A stretch of DNA of 64,000 bases from Psychroserpens luteus (GTDB lineage Bacteria; Bacteroidota; Bacteroidia; Flavobacteriales; Flavobacteriaceae): NCBI RefSeq assembly GCF_015319355.1, contig NZ_JADILU010000007.1, positions 186,001-250,000 on the forward strand. The letters are read 5' to 3'. The notes beneath the pieces were generated by a model. The model was not told the origin of the DNA and searched no databases. It saw nothing but the letters and a program-made list of their open reading frames with translations. This document shows positions 1 to 7,714 of this stretch, one piece after another. The translations under genes were made by a program, and so were the position numbers. Numbering within the stretch: position 1 is the first letter of the stretch; every line of letters starts with the position of its first letter.

Positions 1-94
1 CTCCTTGTGTAGTTACTGCTGTAAATTGAGGTGCTTTATCACCAATTCTTGGCATTGCAAATGTTTCTTGTTGTGTTGTTTCTGAAGTATTCAT
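1..94 (-). CDS. Peroxiredoxin, N-terminal fragment (cut by window edge)
   Basis: Only the first 31 residues are in the window; the ATG is at 94-92 on the minus strand. The residues PRIGDKAPQFTAVTTQG match the N-terminal strand of AhpC/Prx6-type peroxiredoxins, thiol peroxidases that reduce H2O2 and organic peroxides in the cytoplasm. The catalytic cysteine lies outside the window, so the subclass cannot be fixed. A TGTAAC-type dyad at 154-169 with a -7-like box at 132-125 lies upstream, so it probably belongs to the same regulon as the persulfide genes at 5-7.6 kb. Confidence 0.8.
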   Translation of the reverse strand, partial: MNTSETTQQETFAMPRIGDKAPQFTAVTTQG

Positions 95-124
95 AATATT
101 AATAGTTTTAAATTATTTATAGTA

Positions 125-169
125 TAAAATTACTTTAGAACTACATTTTGGTTTGTAACATTTGTCACT
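125..169 (-). promoter_or_regulatory. Class II Crp-type promoter of the peroxiredoxin gene (TGTAAC-N4-GTcACt)
   Basis: The dyad TGTAAC-ATTT-GTCACT is at 154-169 (centre 161.5). On the minus strand a TAATTTTA box lies at 132-125, its first base 29.5 bp from the dyad centre. The same geometry is seen at 5222, 6829 and 7697. The expected start of transcription is near 120, giving a leader of about 26 nt. The promoter-distal half is imperfect. Confidence 0.55.
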
Positions 170-244
170 TAAACTATATAAAAAGCGTATATCATTATAA
201 GGATTAACAATAATGGATAAAAAAGTCCTAATTAATTCGAAACA

Positions 245-287
245 TGATAAAAATCATCTTTAATAAAATTATGAGTTATTATTTTTG
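245..287 (+). promoter_or_regulatory. FNR-type site TGAT-AAAA-ATCA plus TATTTTTG box
   Basis: A perfect TGAT-N4-ATCA dyad at 245-256 (centre 250.5) is followed by TATTTTTG at 280-287, 29.5 bp from the centre. It would drive the copper-receptor operon. The predicted start is about 292, at the ATG of the first gene (293). Confidence 0.65.
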
Positions 288-292
288 TGAGT

Positions 293-670
293 ATGAAAAT
301 AAGCACTTTTCTTTTTTCTATTACGTTAACATCTCTATTGCTTTTTAACAGCACAAGAGTATCGTTAAATTATGCTTATTACAATTTAGATCCTGTTAGT
401 TTTATTGAAGCCTTTTGCGAAAATCAAGACAAACCCGAACTAAAATGTAATGGAAAATGTCATTTAAATAAAGTCGCTAAATCTCAAGATAAAGATCAAA
501 AAACACCAGAAAGTATTGTAGACTTTAAAGAGCTTATTTTATTTACAAATACTTTTGAACCTTTTATATTTCAGCAAAAAAAACATCTTAAAAAACAAAA
601 TATAACAGCTTACCAAAATCTATATTCCTACAATAATATAAACGATTGTTTTCATCCTCCTCAAGTATAA
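293..670 (+). CDS. Small exported protein with CNGKC motif, upstream of copper receptor
   Basis: This 125-residue protein has a hydrophobic N-terminal segment (about residues 4-20) and the cysteine-rich motif CENQDKPELKCNGKCHL, followed by a charged region and a C-terminal HPP. Small proteins with this CxxNxDKPE..CNGKC pattern commonly precede TonB receptor genes in Bacteroidota; I infer a metal (probably copper) role, but no activity is known to me. A GTG at 287 is in frame, but it is the last base of the TATTTTTG box, so the ATG at 293 is preferred. The mRNA would then be leaderless or nearly so. Confidence 0.6.
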   Translation: MKISTFLFSITLTSLLLFNSTRVSLNYAYYNLDPVSFIEAFCENQDKPELKCNGKCHLNKVAKSQDKDQKTPESIVDFKELILFTNTFEPFIFQQKKHLKKQNITAYQNLYSYNNINDCFHPPQV

Positions 671-736
671 TTTTCCTTCTGTTAATGGTAGTTGAAGCTA
701 CCACAAATACTAAAGTTAAATACAAAATTACTATAC

Positions 737-2839
737 ATGAAAACATTATATAGTGTGTTGTTATGCACACTCATTACAGTCATGTCTTTTGGTCAAGAAA
801 AAAAGGAAACCAAAAAAGACACTACCAAACAAAAAATCACCAAACTTGATGAAGTTATAGTTACTGGAAACATTAAAAATGACCCAGTACTAACAGTTGT
901 TGCTAATAAATATGACGAAAAAATTGTGCAACCTAAAAATGTAGCCGATTTATTTAATAACATCAACGGTTTTTCGGTTATAAAAAGAGGTAATTATGCA
1001 ATAGACCCTTCGTTTAGAGCTGCGCAATATGAGCAATTAAATATTCAATATGATGGTGGCACAAAAGCAATGCATGCTTGCCCAAATAGAATGGATCCTA
1101 TAACAACTCATATTATCCCTGAAGAAATCGCGAAAATTGAAATTATAAAAGGACCATATACAGTGCGTTATGGAGCAACCTTTGGAGGTATTGTAAATTT
1201 GGTAACACAAAAACCAGATTATGAAGATTATGGTTTACACGGAAAAGTTTCTGCTGGATACGAAAGCAACGGAAACTCTTTAGTGAATTTAGCACAACTA
1301 CAATACATTCAAGAAAAATATGATATCGTTGCTAATGCTGGTTACAGAGATTTTGGTAATTATGAAGATGGTGATGGTATAGAAATCCCTTCGTCATTTA
1401 GAAGTACCGACTACGGAGTTAAATTTGGTTATAATTTCTCTGACGACCAACGTTTACAAGCACATTGGAGACAATCTTTTGGTCGCGATGTGTTACATGC
1501 AGCTTTACCAATGGATACGGAGTATGATAATAGTAGTATTTTATCTTTAGACTATAAATTAGATCATATTGGTAAAGTAGTAAAATCATTAACTGCAAAA
1601 GCCTATTATAGTTATGTGGACCATTTAATGACCAATGACAATAGACCTTCTTTTATGATGATGGAAGCATCTTCTGCAGTAGATGCAACAACCACTGGTG
1701 GGAAATTAGAATTGAATTGGAAACCCTTAGAAAAGCTAAATGTATTTTCTGGATTAGATGCGATGCATATTGCTAGAGATGGTGGGAGAACTAGATTGGT
1801 TAAAATAATGAATGGCAATCCATTACCAATGCCAATGACTTTTAATGACAAGGTTTGGCAGGATTCATATATTACAGATTTAGGAGTCTTTACGGAAGCA
1901 AAATATTCTATTAATTCTAAAACGATATTTACAGCTGGTATTCGTTATGATAATGTCACATCAGACATACAAGACCCAGAAGCCGATTTTGCAGAAATGT
2001 ATGATTTAGAAAAACGTACAGAACATAATGTGAGTGGAACTGTTTCGGTTAAAAACAGAGTATCTGATAATTTCACTTTAGAAGCTGCTTATGGTCGTGG
2101 AATTCGTTCTGCTAATATGATTGAGCGTTTTATTAATCATTTCACAGTTGGTCAAGATCCTTATGAATATATTGGAAACCCTAATTTAAAAGCAGAAGTA
2201 AACAATCAATTTGAAATTGGATTTAAAGGCAGAGAGCCTTTAAAAAATGGTTTTGATAGCTTTACATACGAAACGTCTTTTTATTATTCATTCTTTGAAA
2301 ACTATATTGTTGGTGTGATAGACCCAACCATTTCAAGAAAATTTAATCCTACAGCAGATCCTACAAGTGTAAAAGTGTTTCAAAATATAGACGAAGCTTA
2401 CAAAACTGGCTTTGAAGCTATGGCTCAAGTAGATTTCTTAAAAGACTACTATTTTAAAACAGAATTTGCTTATGTCTATGCAAAAAACAAAGATTTAGCA
2501 GAGTCTTTACCTTTAACTCCTCCTTTTACTACAAAACTGAGTTTAGGTTTTCAAAAAGAAAAATTTTGGGGGAACATACAATATAATCTAGTATCTAAAC
2601 AAGATAATATTTCTAGAAGTTTTGGTGAAACTGAAACAGATGGTTATCAAACTTTAGATTTACGTTTTGGCGTAAAACCTATAAAGAATATTACTTTAGG
2701 TATTGCTGTGATTAATGCTTTAGATGAAGCTTACAATAACCATTTAAATTTCTCTTTCACTAATCAAGCAGATTTTGGAAGAACTCCAATTACAGAACCA
2801 GGTCGTAATTTCTCTGCTTTTTTACAGTATAAATTCTAA
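737..2839 (+). CDS. TonB-dependent outer-membrane receptor, copper type (OprC/NosA-like)
   Basis: A signal peptide ending at SFGQ is followed by the plug domain (about residues 35-160) and a 22-strand-type beta barrel ending in an aromatic residue (LQYKF). The plug contains MHACPNRMDPITTHI, matching the MDPPT-containing region of the OprC/NosA copper receptors, and the barrel has Met-rich stretches (MMMEASS, PLPMPM). A TonB box-like DEVIVTG lies near residue 40. A TTG at 692 would add 15 residues ahead of a good signal peptide, so the ATG at 737 is chosen. It follows the CNGKC gene by 66 bp, probably in one transcript under an FNR-type site, which fits demand for copper enzymes at low oxygen. 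Confidence 0.85.
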   Translation: MKTLYSVLLCTLITVMSFGQEKKETKKDTTKQKITKLDEVIVTGNIKNDPVLTVVANKYDEKIVQPKNVADLFNNINGFSVIKRGNYAIDPSFRAAQYEQLNIQYDGGTKAMHACPNRMDPITTHIIPEEIAKIEIIKGPYTVRYGATFGGIVNLVTQKPDYEDYGLHGKVSAGYESNGNSLVNLAQLQYIQEKYDIVANAGYRDFGNYEDGDGIEIPSSFRSTDYGVKFGYNFSDDQRLQAHWRQSFGRDVLHAALPMDTEYDNSSILSLDYKLDHIGKVVKSLTAKAYYSYVDHLMTNDNRPSFMMMEASSAVDATTTGGKLELNWKPLEKLNVFSGLDAMHIARDGGRTRLVKIMNGNPLPMPMTFNDKVWQDSYITDLGVFTEAKYSINSKTIFTAGIRYDNVTSDIQDPEADFAEMYDLEKRTEHNVSGTVSVKNRVSDNFTLEAAYGRGIRSANMIERFINHFTVGQDPYEYIGNPNLKAEVNNQFEIGFKGREPLKNGFDSFTYETSFYYSFFENYIVGVIDPTISRKFNPTADPTSVKVFQNIDEAYKTGFEAMAQVDFLKDYYFKTEFAYVYAKNKDLAESLPLTPPFTTKLSLGFQKEKFWGNIQYNLVSKQDNISRSFGETETDGYQTLDLRFGVKPIKNITLGIAVINALDEAYNNHLNFSFTNQADFGRTPITEPGRNFSAFLQYKF

Positions 2840-2858
2840 AACATTTATAGTTTAAATT

Positions 2859-2892
2859 AAAAAAGGAGCGCATTTAAATGCGCTCCTTTTTT
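2859..2892. terminator. Bidirectional intrinsic terminator
   Basis: The stem GGAGCGCATT/AATGCGCTCC is flanked by six A on the left and six T on the right. It separates the convergent copper receptor (+) and DUF2892 gene (-). Confidence 0.9.
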
Positions 2893-2957
2893 AATATTGA
2901 ATATTTCACTAATATGAGAATGTTTTTAAGTTGATTTTTTAATTAAAAACAAAAAGC

Positions 2958-3164
2958 CTACTTCTTTACTTTACAAGTATTAGTGCCAAATAATGTATAT
3001 AGTGGACAAAAACTAATTAGACTAGTCAAAACAAATATTGCAGATAAAGCTAAAAGTATATATGCGAGAGTTCCTTCAATAATTCCTTGCCAATAAAGTA
3101 CTGCAATAACAATTGCTATTACAATTCTTATGACTTTATCATTTTTTCCCATGTTTACTTTCAT
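2958..3164 (-). CDS. DUF2892 (YgaP-like) inner-membrane protein
   Basis: This 68-residue protein has the start NMGKNDKVIRI and two membrane segments (about residues 10-25 and 33-50), ending in CPLYTLFGTNTCKVKK. The pattern is DUF2892, often fused to or next to rhodanese domains (as in YgaP). It is the last gene of the operon that begins with the rhodanese gene at 5174, which supports a sulfur-related role. Two conserved cysteines follow the second helix. Confidence 0.85.
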   Translation of the reverse strand: MKVNMGKNDKVIRIVIAIVIAVLYWQGIIEGTLAYILLALSAIFVLTSLISFCPLYTLFGTNTCKVKK

Positions 3165-3198
3165 ATCGTTTATTTTAAACTATTGGATCATATATAAA

Positions 3199-3495
3199 TT
3201 AACTATTAGCTGTAATAATGTTAATAATTTCATCTTTTTGAAGTACTCCAGATTGTCGCCAAACTTGTTTCCCATTCTTAAACAAAAGCATGGTTGGCAC
3301 ACCTCTAACTTGATATTTTGATGCTAGTTCTTGATTTTTGTCAACATCTATCTTTATAATAGAAACCCTATCTTTTAAATTATCTTTAACTTGTTTTAAA
3401 ATTGGACTCATCATTTTGCATGGACCACACCATTCTGCAAAAAAATCGACTAAAACCGGTTTATCTTGATTTATTATTTCTGAAAATTTGCTCAT
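3199..3495 (-). CDS. trxA: Thioredoxin (sulfur operon copy)
   Basis: This is a 98-residue single-domain thioredoxin with the active site WCGPCKM (about residues 22-28) and the cis-proline loop VRGVPTMLLF. It is cytoplasmic, with no signal peptide. A close paralogue lies at 24692-24988, with most of the C-terminal half identical. This copy is in the rhodanese/cytochrome operon, 15 bp after the cytochrome gene; the other is in the FNR-type stress operon. It probably supplies reductant to sulfurtransferase or persulfide intermediates. Confidence 0.95.
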   Translation of the reverse strand: MSKFSEIINQDKPVLVDFFAEWCGPCKMMSPILKQVKDNLKDRVSIIKIDVDKNQELASKYQVRGVPTMLLFKNGKQVWRQSGVLQKDEIINIITANS

Positions 3496-3510
3496 ACCTG
3501 ACTTTATTTA

Positions 3511-4527
3511 TTATTCATAAAAAGTAACACTCCAAACACCTCTCACTTCATTAACTCCATAACCTAAAGCATTATCATTTGGATAAAGTTTTTTTAATTC
3601 TTCAAGAATAGGTCTTTTAACATCCTGCTCTGGTTTACCATGACATTGTAAGCACATTGTGTTAGTCGTAATAGGATAATATACTTGCGCTTTATTATCC
3701 ACTTGATCTACAATTGGCTTTGGTTCAAAACCATTTTTAATATCCTTTTTAAAAGAATTAATATACGTTAATTCTTTTTTATTTGCTTGATTATTTTGAT
3801 TTCTAGGTTTATCTGAAACTCGTTTTATATCTGCATTATGTAATACAGACATACTATCTGTTAATGGATATGCTTTTTCATTACAAAAAGCTAAAGCTTC
3901 TAGAGTTCCTTTTTTTTGAATAGTTCCCATTAAATTTTTACCCAAAACCGCTTTTGTACTTAAAGCATATTTTAAACCACGTTCTCCATAAGCTAAAGTG
4001 TCAAAATTGGTTTGAGCTTGTTGCTTTTGCATACCTTGACCTTGACCCTTTCTATTTCCTTTTCCTTTTCCTTTTCCTTTTTGATTTCCTTTTTCTTCAT
4101 TAAAATGGTCTTCAAACCATTCTGGTTGCTCAATATCAAATTGATACATATAGTCTGCTATTTGCTTGATGGTTTCTTCTGGATATGCTTGTTTAGGCAT
4201 CACTCCAAAGCGTCTTACTGCTCCAAACATTTTAGCGTCTTCTGCATTTGGATTTTTAATCCAAGATTGTATTGCTGCTATAAACTGCTCTTTTGTAGTA
4301 TCGTCATTTAAGTAATGTTTTTTAATAGCTATCATTGGTGGACCAATTCTATCCTCTTGACTAGCAGAAGGACTATGGCAAGTATAACAATTGGTTTCCA
4401 TAAGCTTTTTACCTGGATGCTTATTGGCTTCCTGATTTTTTTCTAATGCTGAATATTCTTTATTTTTAGAATTATTACAGCTAAAAATCAATACTGAAAA
4501 AATTAATAATATTAAGAGCTTTTTCAT
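3511..4527 (-). CDS. Cytochrome c lipoprotein with DUF3365 haem domain
   Basis: This 338-residue protein has a lipoprotein signal (IFSC, Cys17). The N-terminal cytochrome c domain has CYTCH (C47, C50, H51) and a methionine-containing GVMPKQ. A Lys/Gly/Gln-rich linker (about 140-172) joins it to a DUF3365 domain (Tll0287 type) with CLQCH (C292, C295, H296). It is a periplasmic electron carrier or haem sensor with two c-type haems. The operon context (rhodanese, HMA, thioredoxin) suggests sulfur-compound electron transfer, but the donor is not known. The linker is encoded by a low-complexity purine-rich run. Confidence 0.88.
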   Translation of the reverse strand: MKKLLILLIFSVLIFSCNNSKNKEYSALEKNQEANKHPGKKLMETNCYTCHSPSASQEDRIGPPMIAIKKHYLNDDTTKEQFIAAIQSWIKNPNAEDAKMFGAVRRFGVMPKQAYPEETIKQIADYMYQFDIEQPEWFEDHFNEEKGNQKGKGKGKGNRKGQGQGMQKQQAQTNFDTLAYGERGLKYALSTKAVLGKNLMGTIQKKGTLEALAFCNEKAYPLTDSMSVLHNADIKRVSDKPRNQNNQANKKELTYINSFKKDIKNGFEPKPIVDQVDNKAQVYYPITTNTMCLQCHGKPEQDVKRPILEELKKLYPNDNALGYGVNEVRGVWSVTFYE

Positions 4528-4537
4528 TTTATACCTT

Positions 4538-4807
4538 TTATTTTGAAATCTTACCTGTTGCGCAACTCACAAATGATTTTGCTTTAGACACCAAACTATT
4601 ATCATCATCTATTGAAGGATAACCTAAATTTTTAAGTTTATCTTTTACAGCCAAAGCATCTGAGTCTTTAATAAAATTAAATGAAACTCTACTTTCATCT
4701 ATATCGATATGGATATCTGAAATATTTTCAATTTCAGAAATTTTATTGGTGATTGTGTTAGCACAACCACCACATTTTAAGTTTTGTACTATTATTGAAG
4801 TATGCAT
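4538..4807 (-). CDS. Heavy-metal-associated (HMA) domain protein
   Basis: This 89-residue protein has the metal-binding CGGC (C12, C15) in loop 1 of a ferredoxin-like HMA fold, and an extra cysteine near the C-terminus (VSCATGK). Such proteins are copper/zinc chaperones. In this operon between a rhodanese and a cytochrome it may instead bind persulfide-linked or copper cargo; this is inference. Spacing is 7 bp to the upstream rhodanese gene and 10 bp to the cytochrome gene. Confidence 0.85.
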   Translation of the reverse strand: MHTSIIVQNLKCGGCANTITNKISEIENISDIHIDIDESRVSFNFIKDSDALAVKDKLKNLGYPSIDDDNSLVSKAKSFVSCATGKISK

Positions 4808-4814
4808 TTGATAA

Positions 4815-5174
4815 TTATTTATAGTTTAAAAAGCCTCCATTTAAATCATAGATTTCAGTGAATCCGATAGCTTCCAATTTGTTTGCTGTTTTTCTACTTC
4901 TACTTCCGCTTCTGCAATACACATAGACAGGTTGTTCTTTGTCTAATTTATTAAATTCTACGTTAAACTTTCCGGAGAAAAAATCTATGTTTTTTGCATC
5001 TTTTATATGCCCAGAGTTAAACTCATCTGGTGTTCTAACATCTATTAATTGCACTTTTTTATTTTCGGTATGTTCTTTAAATTCTGTTAAAGACAATACT
5101 TTAATAGCATTGGTTTGAAAAGTATTTACACCAAATAATGCTGTGAAAAATGATATAATAATTACGTATTTCAT
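4815..5174 (-). CDS. Exported single-domain rhodanese
   Basis: This 119-residue protein has an N-terminal signal segment, then a rhodanese fold with LIDVRTPDEFNSGHI and the active loop YCRSGSRSRK (Cys87). It transfers sulfane sulfur from thiosulfate or persulfides to an acceptor, here probably in the periplasm. It is the first gene of a five-gene operon (rhodanese, HMA, cytochrome c, thioredoxin, DUF2892) driven by the Crp-type site at 5222-5237. Confidence 0.9.
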   Translation of the reverse strand: MKYVIIISFFTALFGVNTFQTNAIKVLSLTEFKEHTENKKVQLIDVRTPDEFNSGHIKDAKNIDFFSGKFNVEFNKLDKEQPVYVYCRSGSRSRKTANKLEAIGFTEIYDLNGGFLNYK

Positions 5175-5192
5175 TGATTCGTTTATTTATTA

Positions 5193-5237
5193 TAAAATTA
5201 ATTTAAAATTGCATGTTAATTGGTAACCTATGTTACA
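5193..5237 (-). promoter_or_regulatory. Class II Crp-type promoter of the rhodanese operon (GGTAAC-N4-GTTACA)
   Basis: The dyad at 5222-5237 has its centre at 5229.5. TAATTTTA lies at 5200-5193 on the minus strand, 29.5 bp from the centre. Predicted transcription start is about 5188, 14 nt before the ATG. One base of the promoter-proximal half departs from TGTAAC-N4-GTTACA. Confidence 0.65.
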
Positions 5238-5238
5238 T

Positions 5239-5275
5239 AAAAAAGCACGTATTACATTAATGCAATACGTGCTTT
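5239..5275 (-). terminator. Intrinsic terminator after the persulfide dioxygenase gene
   Basis: The stem GCACGTATT/AATACGTGC has six A before it on the + strand, which is a U-tract in the minus-strand transcript. It separates the 5298 gene from the promoter of the next operon. Confidence 0.85.
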
Positions 5276-5297
5276 CACGAACTAATAAACTAATTTT

Positions 5298-6713
5298 TTA
5301 TTTTAATGTTGTCGGACAGACATAGGCTGTTCTTGGTACTGATGTATTTTTAATGGCTCCATAACCTCCTGCAACATCTATTAGATTATGTATACCTCTA
5401 CTTTTTAAAATGGAAGCTGCAATTACAGATCTATAACCTCCTGCACAATGTATGTAAAAAGGTTTATTCTCTGGAAATTCACTTAAATGATCATTAAGCG
5501 TATTTAAAGAGGTAAGTTTTGCTCCCTCAACATGCTCTGCAGTATACTCTCCATCTTTTCTAACATCAAAAACTACGTCTTTATTATCTGCATAACGATT
5601 TGCAAATTCTTCGGCAGAAATTGAAGTTAAGGTATCATAATCCATTCCTGCTTTTTTCCATGCTTCAAAACTACCTTCTAAATAGCCTATGACATTATCA
5701 AAACCAACACGAGAAAGTCTTGTTATAACTTCTTCTTCTCTTCCTATTGGAGCAACTAATAATATTGGCTGACTTACATCAGCTATTAATGCGCCAACCC
5801 AAGGTGCAAAATCACCGTCTATACCAATAAAAATAGAACGCGGAATATGACCTTTTACGAATTCGGTTTGATTACGTACATCTAATACGATGGCTTCCGT
5901 TTCGTTTGCAGCAGTTTCAAAAGCTTTAGGTACTAATGGTTTTTGTGATTTTGACATTACTTTATCAAAGCTTTCATAACCTTCAATATTCATCATTACA
6001 TTTTGTGGAAAGTAAGCTGGTGGCTCAGACAAACCATCTAATAATTCTGCTATAAATTCTTCTTTCGTCATATCTGCACGTAATGCGTAATTGACTTGCT
6101 TTTGATGACCTAAAGTATCTGTAGTTTCTTTACTCATGTTTTTACCACAAGCAGATCCTGCTCCATGATTTGGATACACAATTAAATCGTCGCTTAATGG
6201 CATAATTTTATTCCGAAGAGAATCAAATAAATAACCTGCTAATTTCTCTTGCGTTAAATCTGAAGCTATTTTTTGCGCTAAATCAGGACGACCTACATCA
6301 CCAATAAACAAAGTATCTCCTGTAACGATACCATGTTCTTTTCCGTTTTCATCAATCAACAAATACGTTGTGCTTTCCATAGTATGACCTGGAGTATGTA
6401 TTACTTTTATTTTGTAATCTCCTACTTCAAAAACTTGTCCATCTTTTGCTATTATAGCATCATAAGATGGCTTTGCTGTTGGTCCAAAAACTATTTGAGC
6501 ACCTGTTTTAGCTTTTAAATCTAAATGGCCTGAAACAAAATCTGCGTGAAAATGTGTTTCAAAAATATACTTGATTTTTGCATCGTCTAATTTTGCTTTA
6601 TTGATATAAGGCTGTACTTCTCTTAATGGATCTATAATTGCAGCTTCACCATTACTCTCTATATAATATGCAGCATGTGCTAAACAACCTGTATAAATTT
6701 GTTCTATCTTCAT
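5298..6713 (-). CDS. Persulfide dioxygenase (ETHE1-like) fused to two rhodanese domains
   Basis: This 471-residue cytoplasmic protein oxidises glutathione or low-molecular-weight persulfide to sulfite. The metallo-beta-lactamase domain (1-250) has HFHADF (54-59), TPGH (H110) and GDTLFIGDVGRPD (131-144), the hallmark of persulfide dioxygenases. Rhodanese 1 (about 268-355) lacks the catalytic Cys (VAPIGREEE loop); rhodanese 2 (about 365-460) has CAGGYRS with Cys423. The sixth position of the HxHxDH motif is Phe, compatible with ETHE1-type mono-iron enzymes. Sulfite produced could be exported by the adjacent TauE protein. Confidence 0.92.
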   Translation of the reverse strand: MKIEQIYTGCLAHAAYYIESNGEAAIIDPLREVQPYINKAKLDDAKIKYIFETHFHADFVSGHLDLKAKTGAQIVFGPTAKPSYDAIIAKDGQVFEVGDYKIKVIHTPGHTMESTTYLLIDENGKEHGIVTGDTLFIGDVGRPDLAQKIASDLTQEKLAGYLFDSLRNKIMPLSDDLIVYPNHGAGSACGKNMSKETTDTLGHQKQVNYALRADMTKEEFIAELLDGLSEPPAYFPQNVMMNIEGYESFDKVMSKSQKPLVPKAFETAANETEAIVLDVRNQTEFVKGHIPRSIFIGIDGDFAPWVGALIADVSQPILLVAPIGREEEVITRLSRVGFDNVIGYLEGSFEAWKKAGMDYDTLTSISAEEFANRYADNKDVVFDVRKDGEYTAEHVEGAKLTSLNTLNDHLSEFPENKPFYIHCAGGYRSVIAASILKSRGIHNLIDVAGGYGAIKNTSVPRTAYVCPTTLK

Positions 6714-6799
6714 CTTTAAGTTTATTATAATTTTTCAGTAAAAATGCACTCCCTTTTTAAGGTGGTTCATTTTTTAAATTCTACTTTTAATATGCTATT

Positions 6800-6844
6800 C
6801 AAAAATAGCTTTTATATTTATTTTTTGCTGTAACAAAAGTTACA
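6800..6844 (-). promoter_or_regulatory. Class II Crp-type promoter of the persulfide dioxygenase gene (TGTAACAAAAGTTACA)
   Basis: A perfect 16-bp dyad at 6829-6844 (centre 6836.5) is followed by a perfect TATTTTTG at 6807-6800 on the minus strand, 29.5 bp from the centre. Predicted start is about 6795, leaving an 82-nt leader, longer than in the sister promoters. Confidence 0.75.
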
Positions 6845-6848
6845 TTTA

Positions 6849-7646
6849 TCATTTAGTTAACTCTTTGTAAATAATATAAATACCCATTATTAATACAAAC
6901 CATCCAAATCCTTTTTTTAATTTTCTACCTTCAATAAAATTAGATAAATACATACCTATAAAAATTCCTAGTATTGAAATTGAAGTAAAAATCAATAAAA
7001 ATGGCCAATCCACATCTATATTTACAATATCTCCTGTAAAACCAATTAAAGAATTTATTGCAATTATTAATAGTGATGTCGCAATTGCTTTTTTAATAGG
7101 TAATCTAGCAAACAAAACTAAAACTGGTATTATTAAAAAACCTCCTCCTGCTCCTACCAATCCTGTAATTAAACCAATAGTTAGCGCTTGAAAAACGAGC
7201 GAAATATAACTTAGTTTTTTCTGCGGATCTAAATTGTTTTCTGATTTACTTTTAATCATTGAAATAGAAGAAAACAGCATTAAAATTGCAAAAAACAACA
7301 TAATCGCGATATTCTTTGTCACCGTAAAATCACCAATTGTAAATAATTGATTTGGAATTGCAGGCACCAAATATAAGCGTGTTAAAAATACAGAAACAAC
7401 AGCTGGAATAGCGAAAGAAAAGGCTGTTTTAAAATCAACTAAACCTTTTTGAATGTTTTTAATTGCGCCTACTAAAGAGGTCACGCCAACTACAAATAAA
7501 GAGTATGCAGTGGCTGTAATAGGATTAATCAATAGTAAATACACTAAAATTGGAACCGTTAAAATTGAACCACCACCACCTATGAGTCCTAAAACAAGGC
7601 CAATTAATAGTGCTCCAAAATAACTCAGTATTTGATGTATTTCCAT
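6849..7646 (-). CDS. TauE/SafE (TSUP) family sulfite/sulfur-compound exporter
   Basis: This 265-residue inner-membrane protein has about eight hydrophobic segments and the two repeated TSUP motifs GLIGGGGSILTVPILVYLL (about 19-37) and GLVGAGGGFLIIPVLVLF (about 163-180). TSUP proteins move sulfite, sulfoacetate or related anions; some import thiosulfate. Its place between the persulfide dioxygenase and the Crp regulator, and its own Crp-type promoter, point to export of sulfite from persulfide oxidation. Confidence 0.88.
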   Translation of the reverse strand: MEIHQILSYFGALLIGLVLGLIGGGGSILTVPILVYLLLINPITATAYSLFVVGVTSLVGAIKNIQKGLVDFKTAFSFAIPAVVSVFLTRLYLVPAIPNQLFTIGDFTVTKNIAIMLFFAILMLFSSISMIKSKSENNLDPQKKLSYISLVFQALTIGLITGLVGAGGGFLIIPVLVLFARLPIKKAIATSLLIIAINSLIGFTGDIVNIDVDWPFLLIFTSISILGIFIGMYLSNFIEGRKLKKGFGWFVLIMGIYIIYKELTK

Positions 7647-7666
7647 ATTATATAAGTTAGTTTTTT

Positions 7667-7711
7667 CAAATCTAACCTATGCTGTAATAATAGTTAGTAA
7701 CAATAGTTACA
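7667..7711 (-). promoter_or_regulatory. Class II Crp-type promoter of the TauE gene (AGTAAC-N4-GTTACA)
   Basis: The dyad at 7696-7711 has its centre at 7703.5. A perfect TAGATTTG lies at 7674-7667 (minus), 29.5 bp from the centre. Predicted start is about 7662, 16 nt from the ATG. The dyad sits just after the stop codon of the crp gene. Confidence 0.72.
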
Positions 7712-7714
7712 TTA

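Noticed and set aside
183-197. Further FNR-type site GTATATCATTAT
   Set aside because: Only the ATCA half matches; spacing to any box does not fit.
4012-4311. Open frame on the plus strand rich in Ser/Phe
   Set aside because: It is the shadow of the Lys/Gly/Gln-rich linker of the minus-strand cytochrome gene.
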